A DNA stretch of 64,000 nucleotides. It comes from Canna indica. Taxonomy: Eukaryota > Streptophyta > Magnoliopsida > Zingiberales > Cannaceae. Where the stretch lies: the NCBI GenBank assembly GCA_034359265.1, contig CP136898.1:55293501-55357500 (forward strand), in the 5' to 3' direction. The position numbers and the translations under genes are program-made. This document shows, in pieces, positions 24,393-35,153 of this stretch. Position 1 is the first letter of the stretch. Each line of letters opens with the position of its first letter. Below the pieces are notes generated by a model, which saw only the letters and a list, made by a program, of their open reading frames with translations, had not been told where the DNA came from and made no database searches.

Positions 24393-25856
24393 ATGGCGCG
24401 GGGCTCTAAGGCCGCGAGAGGTGCGAGACGGAGCATTCGGTTGGAGCCTCCTACTAAGCAATGCTGTGATGTTTTTGATGAATCTGATTTAGCACCGGTT
24501 GCAATCACTACTGAGAAAAAAAGCATTGAATTAGATGTGGAGGCATTCCCGCCTCTACAAAATGTGAGCTGTCATGTTCCTGATGTTTGTATGAGTGTTC
24601 CCTTGGTTGAGGAGGAGCATTCCGTCTCCGATGATCCTCAAGGAAAGGCTATACCAGACTGTAGGAGGGATGTATTGGACAAGGGTGATGATCAGGCATT
24701 GTGCGGTAATCGATTAGAGGCTCCTTTAATCACCCCTAAACCATGGTCTTCATTGTTCTCTTCTTCCGTTGTGCAAGCAGACTGCTCCCTAAAGTTTGAA
24801 CAACCCAACTATCAGAATGGTGAGTTTGTGGTTGACGTGTCTGATGAGGAACTTGATGCTGGGGCTGATCACTGGCGGTATACGCTGGTGGGCCATTTTG
24901 TAGGTGTTAAACCATTTTTCCCTACCATTAGAGAGCGAACATTGATGTTATGGCGTCCGAAAGGCGAGCTTCAGGCTTTCTCCCTTCCCAGTGGTTTTCT
25001 CATTTTCAGGTTCTCTCAGGAGGAGGATATGCTCTCAGCTTTGGAAGGGGGACCTTGGTTCATCCAAGGGAAGATTTTACTGCTTAAACGATGGGCACCT
25101 GGTATGAAGCTTGAGAAGGAATCACTGTCATCCATTCCTTTATGGGTTAAAATTCATAATCTGCCGTTGGAATTCTGGAGTGCATCAATTATTGGGAAAG
25201 TCATGAGTCGACTTGGAAAGCCTCTTTACATGGATAAGCCTACAGCTAACAAGAGCCGGATAGGGTATGCTCGCATCTGCATCGAGATGGAAGCTGGAGC
25301 TGGCCTTCCTGACAGCCTCTGTTTCACAGTTAGAGATGCAAAGTTTATAATCCATCTAGAGTATGATTGGAAGCCAAGCTACTGCTCTCGGTGCTCTACT
25401 TTTGGTCACTCTGACACTAGATGCCCCTCCTTAGTAAAAAAGGTGGTGCCTAAATGGGTTCCCAAGAAGCATATCTCGGATAGCTTTGTTGATGAGATCC
25501 CTCAACGTAAGAATTCTGAAGTGGCACGATATGAAAAGGGTGAAGCAAGCAAGAAGCAGGAGACTATTGAGCGGGCTCGAGGTTCCTCAGTTGAGCGCCG
25601 GTCGAGTGCTACACTAGTGCGGACTTTGGGGGTCACGCAGTATAACTCCCCCATTAAAAGAAAAATCTCAGAGGGTGCTCGGTGCATTGAAAAACAGGGT
25701 GACGGACATGTCGCGACAAGTAATACCTTTCAGGTCCTGGAAGAAGGAGAATGTACAGTAGATGATCATGATTATACACTCTTTGGTACAGATAAGTGGG
25801 GGATAACTCTTGATAGAGGGGGCCGAGCACCTCCTTCAGGACCTCCCCATGTTTAG
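24393..25856 (+). CDS. LINE B3 ORF1 protein (DUF4283-like and CCHC zinc knuckle)
   Basis: 487-residue nucleic-acid-binding protein of a plant L1 element. By analogy with L1 ORF1 proteins, it would coat the element RNA in a ribonucleoprotein particle. ATG 24393 (MARGSKAARGARR) is chosen because it is the first ATG in the frame and aligns with the LINE B2 start; the frame is open further upstream without an ATG. The N-terminus is basic, followed by an acidic region. A DUF4283-like domain covers about residues 150-310 (LVGHFVG, GGPWFIQGK, IPLWVKIHNLPLEFW). A CX2CX4HX4C knuckle follows, with C331, C334, H339 and C344, then a basic, low-complexity tail. Its last 8 bp overlap the start of ORF2. Confidence 0.93.
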   Translation: MARGSKAARGARRSIRLEPPTKQCCDVFDESDLAPVAITTEKKSIELDVEAFPPLQNVSCHVPDVCMSVPLVEEEHSVSDDPQGKAIPDCRRDVLDKGDDQALCGNRLEAPLITPKPWSSLFSSSVVQADCSLKFEQPNYQNGEFVVDVSDEELDAGADHWRYTLVGHFVGVKPFFPTIRERTLMLWRPKGELQAFSLPSGFLIFRFSQEEDMLSALEGGPWFIQGKILLLKRWAPGMKLEKESLSSIPLWVKIHNLPLEFWSASIIGKVMSRLGKPLYMDKPTANKSRIGYARICIEMEAGAGLPDSLCFTVRDAKFIIHLEYDWKPSYCSRCSTFGHSDTRCPSLVKKVVPKWVPKKHISDSFVDEIPQRKNSEVARYEKGEASKKQETIERARGSSVERRSSATLVRTLGVTQYNSPIKRKISEGARCIEKQGDGHVATSNTFQVLEEGECTVDDHDYTLFGTDKWGITLDRGGRAPPSGPPHV

Positions 25857-28800
25857 CCTAGCAGCATGGAATGTGCGAGGATTAAACTCCTCGTCACGGA
25901 GAGCTGCAGTACGCAGCAGCATCAGATCGAATAATCTCAATTCTGTTTGGCTTCTTGAAACACGGGTAAAGAGTAATAAAGCTTCTCAAATTATACAATC
26001 TGTCACTGGAGGATGGAAATACTTTTTCAACCACAACTCAGCATCAAATGGCCGCATTTGCTTAGCATGGGACCCTGCCGTGATGGATTACCATATTATC
26101 TCTGAGTCAGATCAGACAATCTTTGGAAAGGCTATGTTGCTTGGTTCTGATATTTCTTTTTTCTTCACTGCAGTCTATGGGAAAAATGAAGAGCTTGACA
26201 GACGCCGGATGTGGGATAAACTGCTTGCTCTCCGTCACTTAGTTGATGGTCCATGGGTTATCATGGGCGACTTTAACACAGTATTTAACTCTTCGGAGAA
26301 AGTAGGGGGCCGACACTTCCCTCCGTCGGCTACTATTCAGATAGCTGACCACATTGACACGTTAGAGCTCTCGGATCTTAAATGGACAGGATGCCAATAC
26401 ACTTGGACGAATAATCAGATTGGGCATAACAGAATAATGTGCAAGTTGGATAGGGTTCTGGTGAGTGCAGACTGGCTTTCCACATACCCAGATAGTGAGG
26501 TTGTTTTTCATAACCCAGTTGTTTCGGATCATTCTCTTGCTGTGCTTCATTGGCAGAAGCCCGAGAGGAAAAAAGGCCCCTTTAAGTTCTTCAATCAGTG
26601 GATCGCTAAACCTGATTTTCTGAAGGTAGTCAAAGAGGCTTGGTCTCAGCCTGTAACATGCAGAGATGGAAGAACGCCCACTCCTATGTTCTCCCTTGTC
26701 CAAAAGCTTAAGTCTACCAAACGGTCCCTCAAACACTGGGCATATAATAATCACATCCGGGACACTTCGGAAAAGAGACACTTAATGGAGCAACTTGAAG
26801 TCCTACAAACTCACATTCAGCAGAGTCCCTTTGACGCTGCTTTGCACAATGAGGAACGAGATCTCAGGGGCCGGTTACAATTTTTCCTTAATAACGAAGA
26901 AGCAAGCCTGAGGCAAAAATCTAGAGTCCAATGGCTTAAATTGGGGGATTCTAACTCTAAGTTTTTCTACCGGGCCTTTAAGCAAAGATGCCACAAGAAC
27001 ACGATCCATTCTATTATGAATGATTCTGGTCAACGAATTTATGGTGATCAAGTGAACCAGGAAGCGGTGAATTTTTTTAAGAACCTGTTCAATGCCCCTT
27101 TTGATTGTGCAGATTTCTCTGGGATCAAGATCCATAGAAGATTGAAGCAAGAGAGTATTGCACTTTTGGAGAAGCCAATACTTGTTCAGGAGATTCTAGA
27201 TGCTATTAGGCAATCGCCTAATAATAAGGCTCCAGGAATTGATGGGTTTACAAAGGAATTCTTCATTGCCACATGGGAAACTATTGGGGAGGATGTCACT
27301 AGAGCTATCCAGAGCTTCTTTAATTCCAAGTGCCTTCTTCAGGAAATCAATATCACCTCCATAACTCTAGTGGCCAAGAAGCAGCGTCCCGAGACTTTTT
27401 CAGATTTCCGGCCCATATCGGTATGCAAAATGATATATCGATTTATATCTAAAATCATTGCTAATAGATTGCAGAAGGTCCTAGGTGACTTTATTGGCCC
27501 AAACCAGCATGCTTTTCTTAAAGGCCGTCTTATACATGAGAACATTGCTCTCTGTCATGAGCTTATGACAGGCTATCACTTGCAGCGCGGTCCGCCTAGA
27601 ATGGCAGTCAAGATTGACCTACATAAAGCGTACGACTCGATCCGATGGGACTTCCTGCTTGAGCTTATGAGACAGTATGGCTTCCCTGGGGTTATGGTCA
27701 GTTGGATCAAAGCATGCATTTCAAATCCAAAGTTTACAATCAGCATGAATGGTACAAGCTGTGGTTTTTTTCAGAGCAGCAGAGGTCTTCGTCAGGGGTG
27801 TCCTATGGCGCCTTATCTATTTATTCTTACAATGCAATACTTTTCAGATCTCCTGGATGATCAAGTAGAGTCTGGTCGGCTTACTCCCCATCACAGGTGT
27901 CGTGCTCCACTTGTCACCCACCTTACTTTTGCTGATGACTTATTTTTGTTCTCCAGAGCAGATATTATGTCAGCTAAAACTCTAAAAGAATGCCTTGACC
28001 ATTTTCACCAACTCTCTGGACTGCGTACTAGCAACTTGAAATCACACATTTACATCTCTAGCGCTTCCCCAGAGCTGCGGGCATCTATTGCTTTAGTGTT
28101 GGACATGCCCTTTGGTTCTCTTCCGGTCCGATATTTGGGAATTCCTTTACTATCGTCTAGGCCTTCATTCCAGGATTGCCAGCCCCTGATGGATAGTATT
28201 GCTTCAAAAGTCAATGGATGGACGAGCAAATGTCTCTCTTTTGCAGGCCGCCTAGAACTTATAAAATCTGTCTTAATGGGGCAGGTCTTGTATTGGTGTT
28301 CTTCTTTTTCTCTCCCTCAGCAAGTTATTATCCGCATTGAACAACTATTGGCTCGTTTCCTTTGGTCTGGCAGATCTTCCAAATGTAACCAGCGAATAGC
28401 CTGGTTATCTGTCTGTAAACCGATAGAGAAAGGTGGATTGGGACTGAGAAACATCAGGAAGCTTAACCAGGCATGTATGATGAGATATGTTTGGGCCATT
28501 GCAACAAAGAAGGACTCTCTTTGGGTGAAATGGATTCATAACAATTATTTGAGGGACCACTCTATTTGGACTCGCCAGACTCCTTCTGCACCTTCTTGGG
28601 TGACAAGGAGCATCTTCAATGCCAGATACCTTGCTCGACCCTTCATTATTCATAAGATAGGCAATGGCGAAGGCACCAGGCTTTGGCACGACCCATGGCA
28701 CCCGGACGGGATTCTTTTCCACATTGTTAGACGATACCCTTATAGCATCCCCGCTCTCTCTAATCATCTCGTCTCTGATATCCTATCTCCTGACGGGTGG

Positions 28801-29436
28801 AACACGGTTGGATTCCAGCATTCCTGCCTGTTTGAGGTATGGCAAAACTTGCAGCAGGTTATTACACATGATAGACATGGGTGTGATACCATACTTTGGA
28901 CTGCATCCTCATCCGGATCATTCAGTCTCAAGTCAGCCTACAACAAATTGACATCCACTGAACCTGATGTCGCTTGGCATAATCTGTTATGGTTTAAAGG
29001 CCACGTTCCTCGATTCTCCTTCATCTCTTGGTTGGCTTTCTGGAGGCGGCTCCCCACATTTGACCGCATGCGTGGATGGGGTAAGCAAGGGCCGAACATT
29101 TGTTATTTATGTCGAGCAGATAGCGAGAGTATTGACCATATCCTACTAGGTTGTTCATACTCTCAAAATATCTGGCGGAAGGTACTTGGAATGGTACCTT
29201 TCAGGGATTCCATGTCTGACTGTATGCCTTGGCTTTTACATCACTTTGGTGGTTCTTCTGATGACAAAAAAGTGAGAAAGACTCTTCTTACTACCACTAT
29301 TTATCATTTATGGAGAGAGCGCAATCGGCGTATGCATGACGAGGAACTTCTATCTTGGGAGACCATCGCCGAACATATCCTAGATGACACCTTAAAGAAG
29401 AGAACTAGCGATAATATTGGGGCTGAAAAAAATTGA
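25849..29436 (+). CDS. LINE B3 ORF2 protein (endonuclease and reverse transcriptase), intact
   Basis: 1195-residue polyprotein that would nick target DNA and copy element RNA onto it. ATG 25849 (MFSLAAWNVRGLN) is the first ATG; the open frame upstream begins at TTG. The APE-type endonuclease (about 1-230) shows WNVRGLN, metal-binding Glu37, GDFN with Asp141, and SDHS with His228. The reverse transcriptase (about 470-735) has Asp590 in motif A (KIDLHKAYDSIRWDF), GLRQGCPMAPYLF, and catalytic FADD with Asp696 and Asp697. A zf-RVT-like region lies near 1026-1110 with a Cys/His cluster, CYLCRADSESIDHILLGC. No RNase H domain is seen. Every key residue I can check is present, so the protein could be active. 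Translation probably depends on re-initiation at the ORF1 overlap (inference). Confidence 0.95.
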   Translation: MFSLAAWNVRGLNSSSRRAAVRSSIRSNNLNSVWLLETRVKSNKASQIIQSVTGGWKYFFNHNSASNGRICLAWDPAVMDYHIISESDQTIFGKAMLLGSDISFFFTAVYGKNEELDRRRMWDKLLALRHLVDGPWVIMGDFNTVFNSSEKVGGRHFPPSATIQIADHIDTLELSDLKWTGCQYTWTNNQIGHNRIMCKLDRVLVSADWLSTYPDSEVVFHNPVVSDHSLAVLHWQKPERKKGPFKFFNQWIAKPDFLKVVKEAWSQPVTCRDGRTPTPMFSLVQKLKSTKRSLKHWAYNNHIRDTSEKRHLMEQLEVLQTHIQQSPFDAALHNEERDLRGRLQFFLNNEEASLRQKSRVQWLKLGDSNSKFFYRAFKQRCHKNTIHSIMNDSGQRIYGDQVNQEAVNFFKNLFNAPFDCADFSGIKIHRRLKQESIALLEKPILVQEILDAIRQSPNNKAPGIDGFTKEFFIATWETIGEDVTRAIQSFFNSKCLLQEINITSITLVAKKQRPETFSDFRPISVCKMIYRFISKIIANRLQKVLGDFIGPNQHAFLKGRLIHENIALCHELMTGYHLQRGPPRMAVKIDLHKAYDSIRWDFLLELMRQYGFPGVMVSWIKACISNPKFTISMNGTSCGFFQSSRGLRQGCPMAPYLFILTMQYFSDLLDDQVESGRLTPHHRCRAPLVTHLTFADDLFLFSRADIMSAKTLKECLDHFHQLSGLRTSNLKSHIYISSASPELRASIALVLDMPFGSLPVRYLGIPLLSSRPSFQDCQPLMDSIASKVNGWTSKCLSFAGRLELIKSVLMGQVLYWCSSFSLPQQVIIRIEQLLARFLWSGRSSKCNQRIAWLSVCKPIEKGGLGLRNIRKLNQACMMRYVWAIATKKDSLWVKWIHNNYLRDHSIWTRQTPSAPSWVTRSIFNARYLARPFIIHKIGNGEGTRLWHDPWHPDGILFHIVRRYPYSIPALSNHLVSDILSPDGWNTVGFQHSCLFEVWQNLQQVITHDRHGCDTILWTASSSGSFSLKSAYNKLTSTEPDVAWHNLLWFKGHVPRFSFISWLAFWRRLPTFDRMRGWGKQGPNICYLCRADSESIDHILLGCSYSQNIWRKVLGMVPFRDSMSDCMPWLLHHFGGSSDDKKVRKTLLTTTIYHLWRERNRRMHDEELLSWETIAEHILDDTLKKRTSDNIGAEKN

Positions 29437-30009
29437 TGAGATGCCTTTTTTACTTTGTCTATTAAAATCTAACTTTGTAGGTTACTTGAGATGCTGCCTG
29501 TCCCGGGATGTGGGATTCTGTGCTGGGCTGTGGGATGCCTGAGGGGGTGCTTGTCCTGGGCTGTGGGATTCTGTGCCTTTGGATTTTTTGGTGTGGTTGA
29601 GATATATTCATGCTGCTCTCGCCTGTCCCGGGCTGAAAGAGGACGACACGTCCGCTCTGCGCCACTATACTTGCTTACCTGAGGATCAACGATGTGTTTC
29701 ATTCTTTGGCTTTTTACCTTTCCGGGCTGTGGGACTTAGAGTTTATTGCCTTTTCTGTTTTGCGAGTTCTGAGTCAATTTGATTTGTGCCCTTTCCCGGG
29801 CTGTGGGATTGTTTTTTCTCTCTACTAACTTGCTGTATTATTATCTTTCTTGTAGCGCGACCATCACATCTAGGCTTTTGGGTCTTGACCTTGCTGATGG
29901 CAATGCCGAAGGTGAGGCTCGAGACCTTTTTGTCCTAGGGTGATTGGCTACTGAACTGGTCATGTACACATCTTTCTTATAGTTTTAATACAACTACTCT
30001 TGCCTTGTT

Positions 30010-30043
<34 letters not shown>
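29437..30043 (+). other. LINE B3 3'UTR with repeated G/C motif, hairpin and A32 tail
   Basis: The sequence holds six variants of CCCGGGCTGTGGGA (near 29502, 29523, 29553, 29625, 29720 and 29794), spaced irregularly at about 20-100 bp. The ACCTT/AAGGT hairpin (29888-29913) follows, then the end TTGCCTTGTTGC and 32 A (30012-30043). Related motifs occur in the 3'UTRs of every other LINE here, so they are conserved parts of the tail and may be recognised by ORF2 protein or by host factors (inference). Confidence 0.75.
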
Positions 30044-30046
<3 letters not shown>

Positions 30047-31150
30047 CTCAACTTTTCGAACCAAGTTCCAAACTTTCGAAACAAAGTTACCAAATTTCAT
30101 AACGTAGTTACCAAATTTCGGAACCAATTTCTTAACTCTCCGGAGAAAGTTTCGAACTTTTCGAGCCAAGTTCCGAACATTCCGATCTTTCCGAACCAAG
30201 TTCCCAACTTTCGGATGGAAGTTCCCAACTTTCAGAACTAAGTTCCCAACTTTCAGAACAAAATTCCCAACTTTCGGAACCATGTTCCGAATTATTAGAA
30301 CAAAGTTTCGAACTTTCGGAACCATATTCTCAACTTTCGGAACCAAGTTCCCAACTTTCAAAATTAAGATACGAACGTTGCGAACCAAGTTCCCAACTTT
30401 CGGACCCAAGTTCCCAACTTTCGGAACCAAGATCCCAACTTTTGAAACCAAGTTCCCAACTTTTAAAACTAGGTTCTCAACTTTTGTAACAATGTTTCAA
30501 TTTTTGGAACTAAGTTCCCAATTTTCGGAACCAAGTTTCGAACTTCAGAACCATGTTCCCAACTTTTGGAACCAAGTTCCCACCTTTCGGAATCTAGTTC
30601 CCAACTTTCAAGACCAAGTTCTCAACTTCCATAATAAAGTTTCGAACTTTCCGAACCAAGTTCCCAACTTTCGGAACCAAGATCCCAACTTTCCAAATCA
30701 AGTTTCCTAATTTTCGAACCAAGTTCCCAGCTTTCGGAGTCATATTTCGAACTTTTTTAACCATGTTCCTAACTTTCTAAACTAAGTTCCAAAATTTTCG
30801 AACCAAGTTCCCAAGTTTCGAAACCAAGATCCCTATTTTCAAAACTATTATCCCAACTTTCGGAACCAAGATCCCAACTTTCAAAACCATGATCCCAACT
30901 TTCGAAACCAAGATCCCAACTTTCGAATCGACGTTCCCAACTTTTGGAACCGAGTTCACAACTTTCAGAACCTAATTTCGATCTTTCCGAACCAAGATCC
31001 AAACTTTCATAACCAAGATCCAAACTTTCGTAACCAAGTTTCTAATATTCAAAACTAAGATCAGAACTTTCGGAACCAAGTTTTGAACTTTCGAAAACAT
31101 GTTCCCAACTTTCAGAACCTAGATTCCAACTTTAAAAACCAAGTTCCTAA
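30044..31150 (+). repeat. 21-bp satellite array, block 5
   Basis: 1.1 kb of satellite between the LINE B3 tail and a MITE, in the same orientation as the flanking blocks. The run 30830-30940 is enriched in AAGATCCCAAC-type units. No gene is seen. Confidence 0.96.
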
Positions 31151-31982
31151 GGTGCTGTTTGGTTAGCGAAAATTATTTTCTGGTTTGGTTTCAGTGAAAC
31201 TGAAAACTTGGTTTCGAAAACTTGGTTTTGGTTTCTAGTTTTCAGTTTTCTGAAAACGCGTTTGGTTAATAAAAACAACATCAGTTTTAGTTAGTTGAAA
31301 CCAGTAAATATTTATTTGATTATAAAAAATAATATTAATTTTCCTTGAACATTTTTAGTAGTAATTAAATGTTTAGTTAGTTTACAAAATTAAATATTTT
31401 TTAATATGGTTACAAAATATTTAAATAATTTAATTAATTAAGTTATTGGTAATTTAAGATTTTTTTGTTCAATTAGATATAAAAATTAATTAATAGTTAT
31501 TATAAAATTTCAAAAAAAAAAACAAGTCCAATGATCTAAAATTAGGTTTGATTAAATTATAAATAGACCAACTTTAAGAAAATTGAGTTATTTAAAATTT
31601 GGGTTTGAGTCAATTAGATATAAAATGGTTTAATTATTTTATAAATTTAAGATAAAAGTTTGTGTTAAAAATGATGATTTTTATTTTTATTTTTAAAAAT
31701 TCGATATAGTTTGATTTATTTTTAAATTAATTAATTTTATAAAAAAATATTTATAATTACAAAGTTGTCACAACATTTTGATAACGAAACCGACAGTCTC
31801 GAAACCACAGAAAACAACATTCTGTTGTTTTCATTTTTATTAAGAAAACTGGTTTCGTTTTCATTCTGGTTTCGATTCAGTTTCACGAAAACACTAAACC
31901 AAACACGTTTTCGTAAGCAGTTTTGGTTTCAGTGAAACTGAAACCATGAAAACATACTTGGTTTCGCTAACCAAACAGGCCC
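31151..31982 (+). mobile_element. Harbinger-like MITE (non-autonomous DNA transposon)
   Basis: An 832-bp AT-rich insert that breaks the satellite. Terminal inverted repeats: the left end reads GGTGCTGTTTGGTTAGCGAA, and the right end read inward is GGGCCTGTTTGGTTAGCGAA. Both ends are flanked by TAA (31148-31150 and 31983-31985), a 3-bp duplication typical of the PIF/Harbinger superfamily. Subterminal inverted sequences follow, including the palindrome-like TTTCAGTGAAACTGAAA near both ends. There is no coding potential. A hAT-type origin is less likely because no 8-bp duplication is seen. The strand is arbitrary. Confidence 0.82.
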
Positions 31983-34927
31983 TAACTTTTTGAACCAAGT
32001 TCCAACTTTCTGAACCAAGTTCCCAACTTTCTGAACCAAATTCTGAACTTTTTGAACCAAGTTCCCAACTTTCAGACCCAAGTTTCTAGTTTTCCGAACC
32101 AAGGTCCCAACATTCTGAACCAAATTCGCAACTTTTTGAACCAAGTTCCCAACTTTCGGAACCAAGATCCAAACTTTGAAAACCAAGTTCCCAACTTTTT
32201 GTCCCAAGTTCCCATCTTTTGGAACAAAGTTCCCAATTTTTTGAATCAAGATCTCAACTTTCGAATCCAAGTTTTCAACTTTCCGAACTAAGTTCCCAAC
32301 GTTTTGAACCAAATTCCGAACTTTACTAACCAAGTTCCCAACTTTCCGAACCAAGTTCCTATCTTTCTGAAGCAAGTTCGCAAATTTTGGAACCAAGTTT
32401 CCAACTTTCCGAATCAAGTTTCTAACTTTCTGAACCAAGTTTTGAACTTTTCCAACCAAGTTACCAACTTTCGAAACCAAGTTCCCAACTTTTGGATCCA
32501 AGTTTCAAACTTTCGGAACCAAGTTCCTAACTTTTCTAATCAAGTTCACAATTTTCAAAACAAAGTTATCAAATTTCTGAACCTAGTTACCAACTTTCGG
32601 GATCAGGCTCCTAACTTTTGGAACCACGTTTCGAACTTTCCGAACCAAGTTACGAAATTTCCGTACCAAGTTCACATTTCAAAAAAAAAAAAAAAGTTCT
32701 CAAATTTCGAAACCAAGTTTCCAACTTTCCGAATCAAGTTTATAACTTTCTGAACCAAGTTTTGAACTTTTCCAACCAAGTTACCAACTTTCGAAACCAA
32801 GTTCCCAACTTTTGGATCCAACTTTCAAACTTTCGGAACCAAGTTCCTAACTTTCTAATCAAGTTCACAATTTTCAAAACAAAGTTCTCAAATTTCTGAA
32901 CCTAGTTACCAACTTTCGGGATCAGGCTCCTAACTTTTGGAACCACGTTTCGAACTTTCTGAACCAAGTTACGAAATTTCCGTACCAAGTTCCCATTTTT
33001 CGTAACAAAATTTCCAACTTTCGGAAACAAATTCCCAACTTTCGGAACCAAGTTCCCAACATTCAGAACTTTGTTCCGAACTTTTGAAACCAATGTTCCA
33101 ACCTTCGGAACCTTGTTCCAAACTTTCAGAATCAAGATCCCATCTTTCAAAACCAAGTTCCCAACTTTCAAAATCAAGTTCCTAACTTTTAAAATCAAGT
33201 TCCTAACTTTGTGAACTAAGTTCTAAACTTTCGGAACCAAGTTCCCAACTTTCGGACCCAAGTTTCGAACATTCAGAACCAAGTTTCGAACTTTCGAAAC
33301 CAAGTTCCCAACTTTTGGAACCAAGATCCCAACTTTCATAACCAAGTACCCAACTTTTCGAACCAAATTCCCAACATTCGTAACTAAGTTCCCAAATTTC
33401 ATAACCTAGTTTACGAACTTTCGGAACCAAGTTCGCAACTTTCAGAACCACGTTCCGAACTTTCTGAACCAAGTTCCAAACTTTCTGAACCAAGTTCCGA
33501 ACTTTCCGAGCCAAGTTCCGAACTAAATTCCCAACTTTCTGAACTAAGTTCCAAAATTTCGGAACCAAGCCTTGAATATTCAGAACCATGTTCCAAAATT
33601 TCGGAACCAAGTTTTGAATATTCAGAACAATGTTCCAAAATTTCGGAACCAAGATTCCAACATTCAGAACCAAGTTCCCAACTTTCAAAACCAGGTTCTC
33701 ATCTTTCAAAATCAAGTTACGAACTTTGCGAACAAAGTTCTCAACTTTCGGACCCAAGTTTCCAACTTTCAGAACCAAGTTTCCAACTTTCAAAACCAAG
33801 TTCCCAACTTCCATAACCAAGTTACAAACTTTCGTAATCATGTTCCCAGCTTTTCGGACTAAGTTCTCAACTTTCAGAACTAAGTTTCGAACTTTCAGAA
33901 CCATGTTCCCATCTTTTGGATCCAAGTTCCCTACTTTCGGAACCTTGTTCGCAACTTTTAGAACCAAGTTCCCAACTTTCTGAACCAAGTTTCGAACTTT
34001 TCGAACCAAGTTCCGAAATTTTCGAACCATGTTCCCAACTTTTGGAACCAAGATCCCAACTTTCCAAACCAAGTTTCCTACTTTTCGAACCAAGTTCCCA
34101 ACTTTTGGAATCAAGTTTCGAACTTTCAGAACCATACCCCAACTTTCCGAACTAACAAGTTCCCAACTTTCCGAATCAAGTTCCCAAATTTTCGAACTGA
34201 ATTCTAAACTTTCTTAACCAAGTTCCGAACTTTCCTAACCAAATGCCCAACTTTCGTAACCAAGTTCTCAACTTTTGTAACCAAATTCGCAACTTTCGGA
34301 ACCAAGTTCCCACCTTTCGGAACCAAGTTTCGAACTTTTGAAATCAATTTCCCAACTTTCGAAACCAAGTTCTCAACTTTCGAAACCATGTTCCCAACAT
34401 CCGGAACCAAGTTCCCAACTTTACGAACCAAGTTCCCATCTTTCGGAGCCACGGTACGAAATTTCGGAACCAAGTTCCGAACTTTTCGAACAAAGTTCCG
34501 AACTTTCTGAACCAAATTCCCAACTTTTCGAACCAAGTTCCGAACTTTCTTAACCATGTTTTCAACTTTCATAACCTAGTTCCCAACTTTCGAAACCAAT
34601 TTCTGAACTTTCCGAACCAAGTTCCCGACTTTCAGAACCAAGTTCTCAACTTTCCGAACAAAGTTTTCAACTTTCGTAACCAAGTTCACAACTTTTCGGA
34701 CCAAGTTCCTCAACTTTCGGAACTAAGTTCCTAAGTTTCCGAACCAAACTTTTCAAACTATGTTTGAAACTTTCAGAACCAAGTTCTCATATTTCGGAAC
34801 AAAGTTCTCAACATTTGTAACCAATTTCCCAACTTTCGGAATCATGTTTCGAACTTTCGTAACCAAGTTCCCAACTTTCGTAACTAAGTTCCCAACTTTC
34901 GTAACTAAGTTCCCAACTTTCGTAACT
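31983..34927 (+). repeat. 21-bp satellite array, block 6
   Basis: Satellite, mostly 21-bp units, containing a recent 305-bp duplication with an A15 run at its junction (annotated separately). A short local duplication with GAATATTCAGAAC units lies at 33565-33660. No gene is seen. Confidence 0.96.
32376..32999 (+). repeat. 305-bp tandem duplication separated by A15
   Basis: Copy 1 (32376-32680) and copy 2 (32696-32999) are nearly identical over many satellite units, including rare variants such as GGGATCAGGCTCC. A pure run of 15 A (32681-32695) lies exactly between them. The A-run abuts GTTCTC, the same unit position at which LINE A tails join the satellite elsewhere. It could be the residue of a very short retroposition event or a repair product. 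Confidence 0.85.
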
Positions 34928-34974
34928 AGTACCTTGCCACGGTACAGACCATGGTTTGATTCCCGGCTGGTGCA
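34928..34974 (+). pseudogene. tRNA-Gly(GCC) 3' half, 5'-truncated
   Basis: 47 bp matching a plant tRNA-Gly(GCC) from the anticodon stem to the discriminator base: stem GTACC/GGTAC around TTGCCAC (anticodon GCC), then a T arm and an acceptor strand ending CTGGTGCA. Against the usual plant sequence I count about four changes, one in the anticodon loop and three in the variable/T-arm region. The D arm and 5' acceptor strand are missing, and satellite joins directly on the left. It cannot form a tRNA. A T5 run follows, then the first 5S copy six bases later. Confidence 0.8.
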
Positions 34975-34980
34975 AGTTTT

Positions 34981-35098
34981 TGTTGCGATCATACCAGCAA
35001 CAACGCATCGGATCCCATCAGAACTCCGAAGTTAATCGTGCTTGAGCGAGAGTAGTACTAGGATGGGTGACCCCCTGGGAAATCCTCGTGTTGCACCT
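34981..35098 (+). rRNA. 5S rRNA copy 1, probably pseudogene
   Basis: 118 bp recognisable as plant 5S rRNA (core ACGCATCGGATCCCATCAG; end CTCGTGTTGCACC). It carries several changes from the plant consensus, including two in the internal A-box region (TTAATCGTGCTTGAGCGAG, where the norm is TTAAGCGTGCTTGGGCGAG), plus changes in the 5' end and loop regions. A T5 terminator follows. It is probably not efficiently transcribed or assembled into ribosomes. Confidence 0.85.
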
Positions 35099-35153
35099 TT
35101 TTAAGAGTTCAAGTTTCACTAGGATTATAATTTTAATACAATTGTTCATCTTT

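Larger units (their letters stand above)
24201..30043 (+). mobile_element. LINE B3, L1-type retrotransposon with both ORFs intact
   Basis: A 5.8-kb element in the satellite: about 190 bp of 5'UTR, ORF1 (24393-25856), ORF2 (25849-29436), a 3'UTR of about 600 bp with repeated CCCGGGCTGTGGG-type motifs, the conserved hairpin (29888-29913), and TTGCCTTGTTGC plus 32 A. No frameshift or nonsense mutation is seen in either ORF, and the A tail is the longest of the plus-strand LINEs, so this is the youngest or best preserved copy. Compared with LINE B2 it lacks about 0.9 kb of 5'UTR, so it may have no promoter of its own. Confidence 0.94.
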
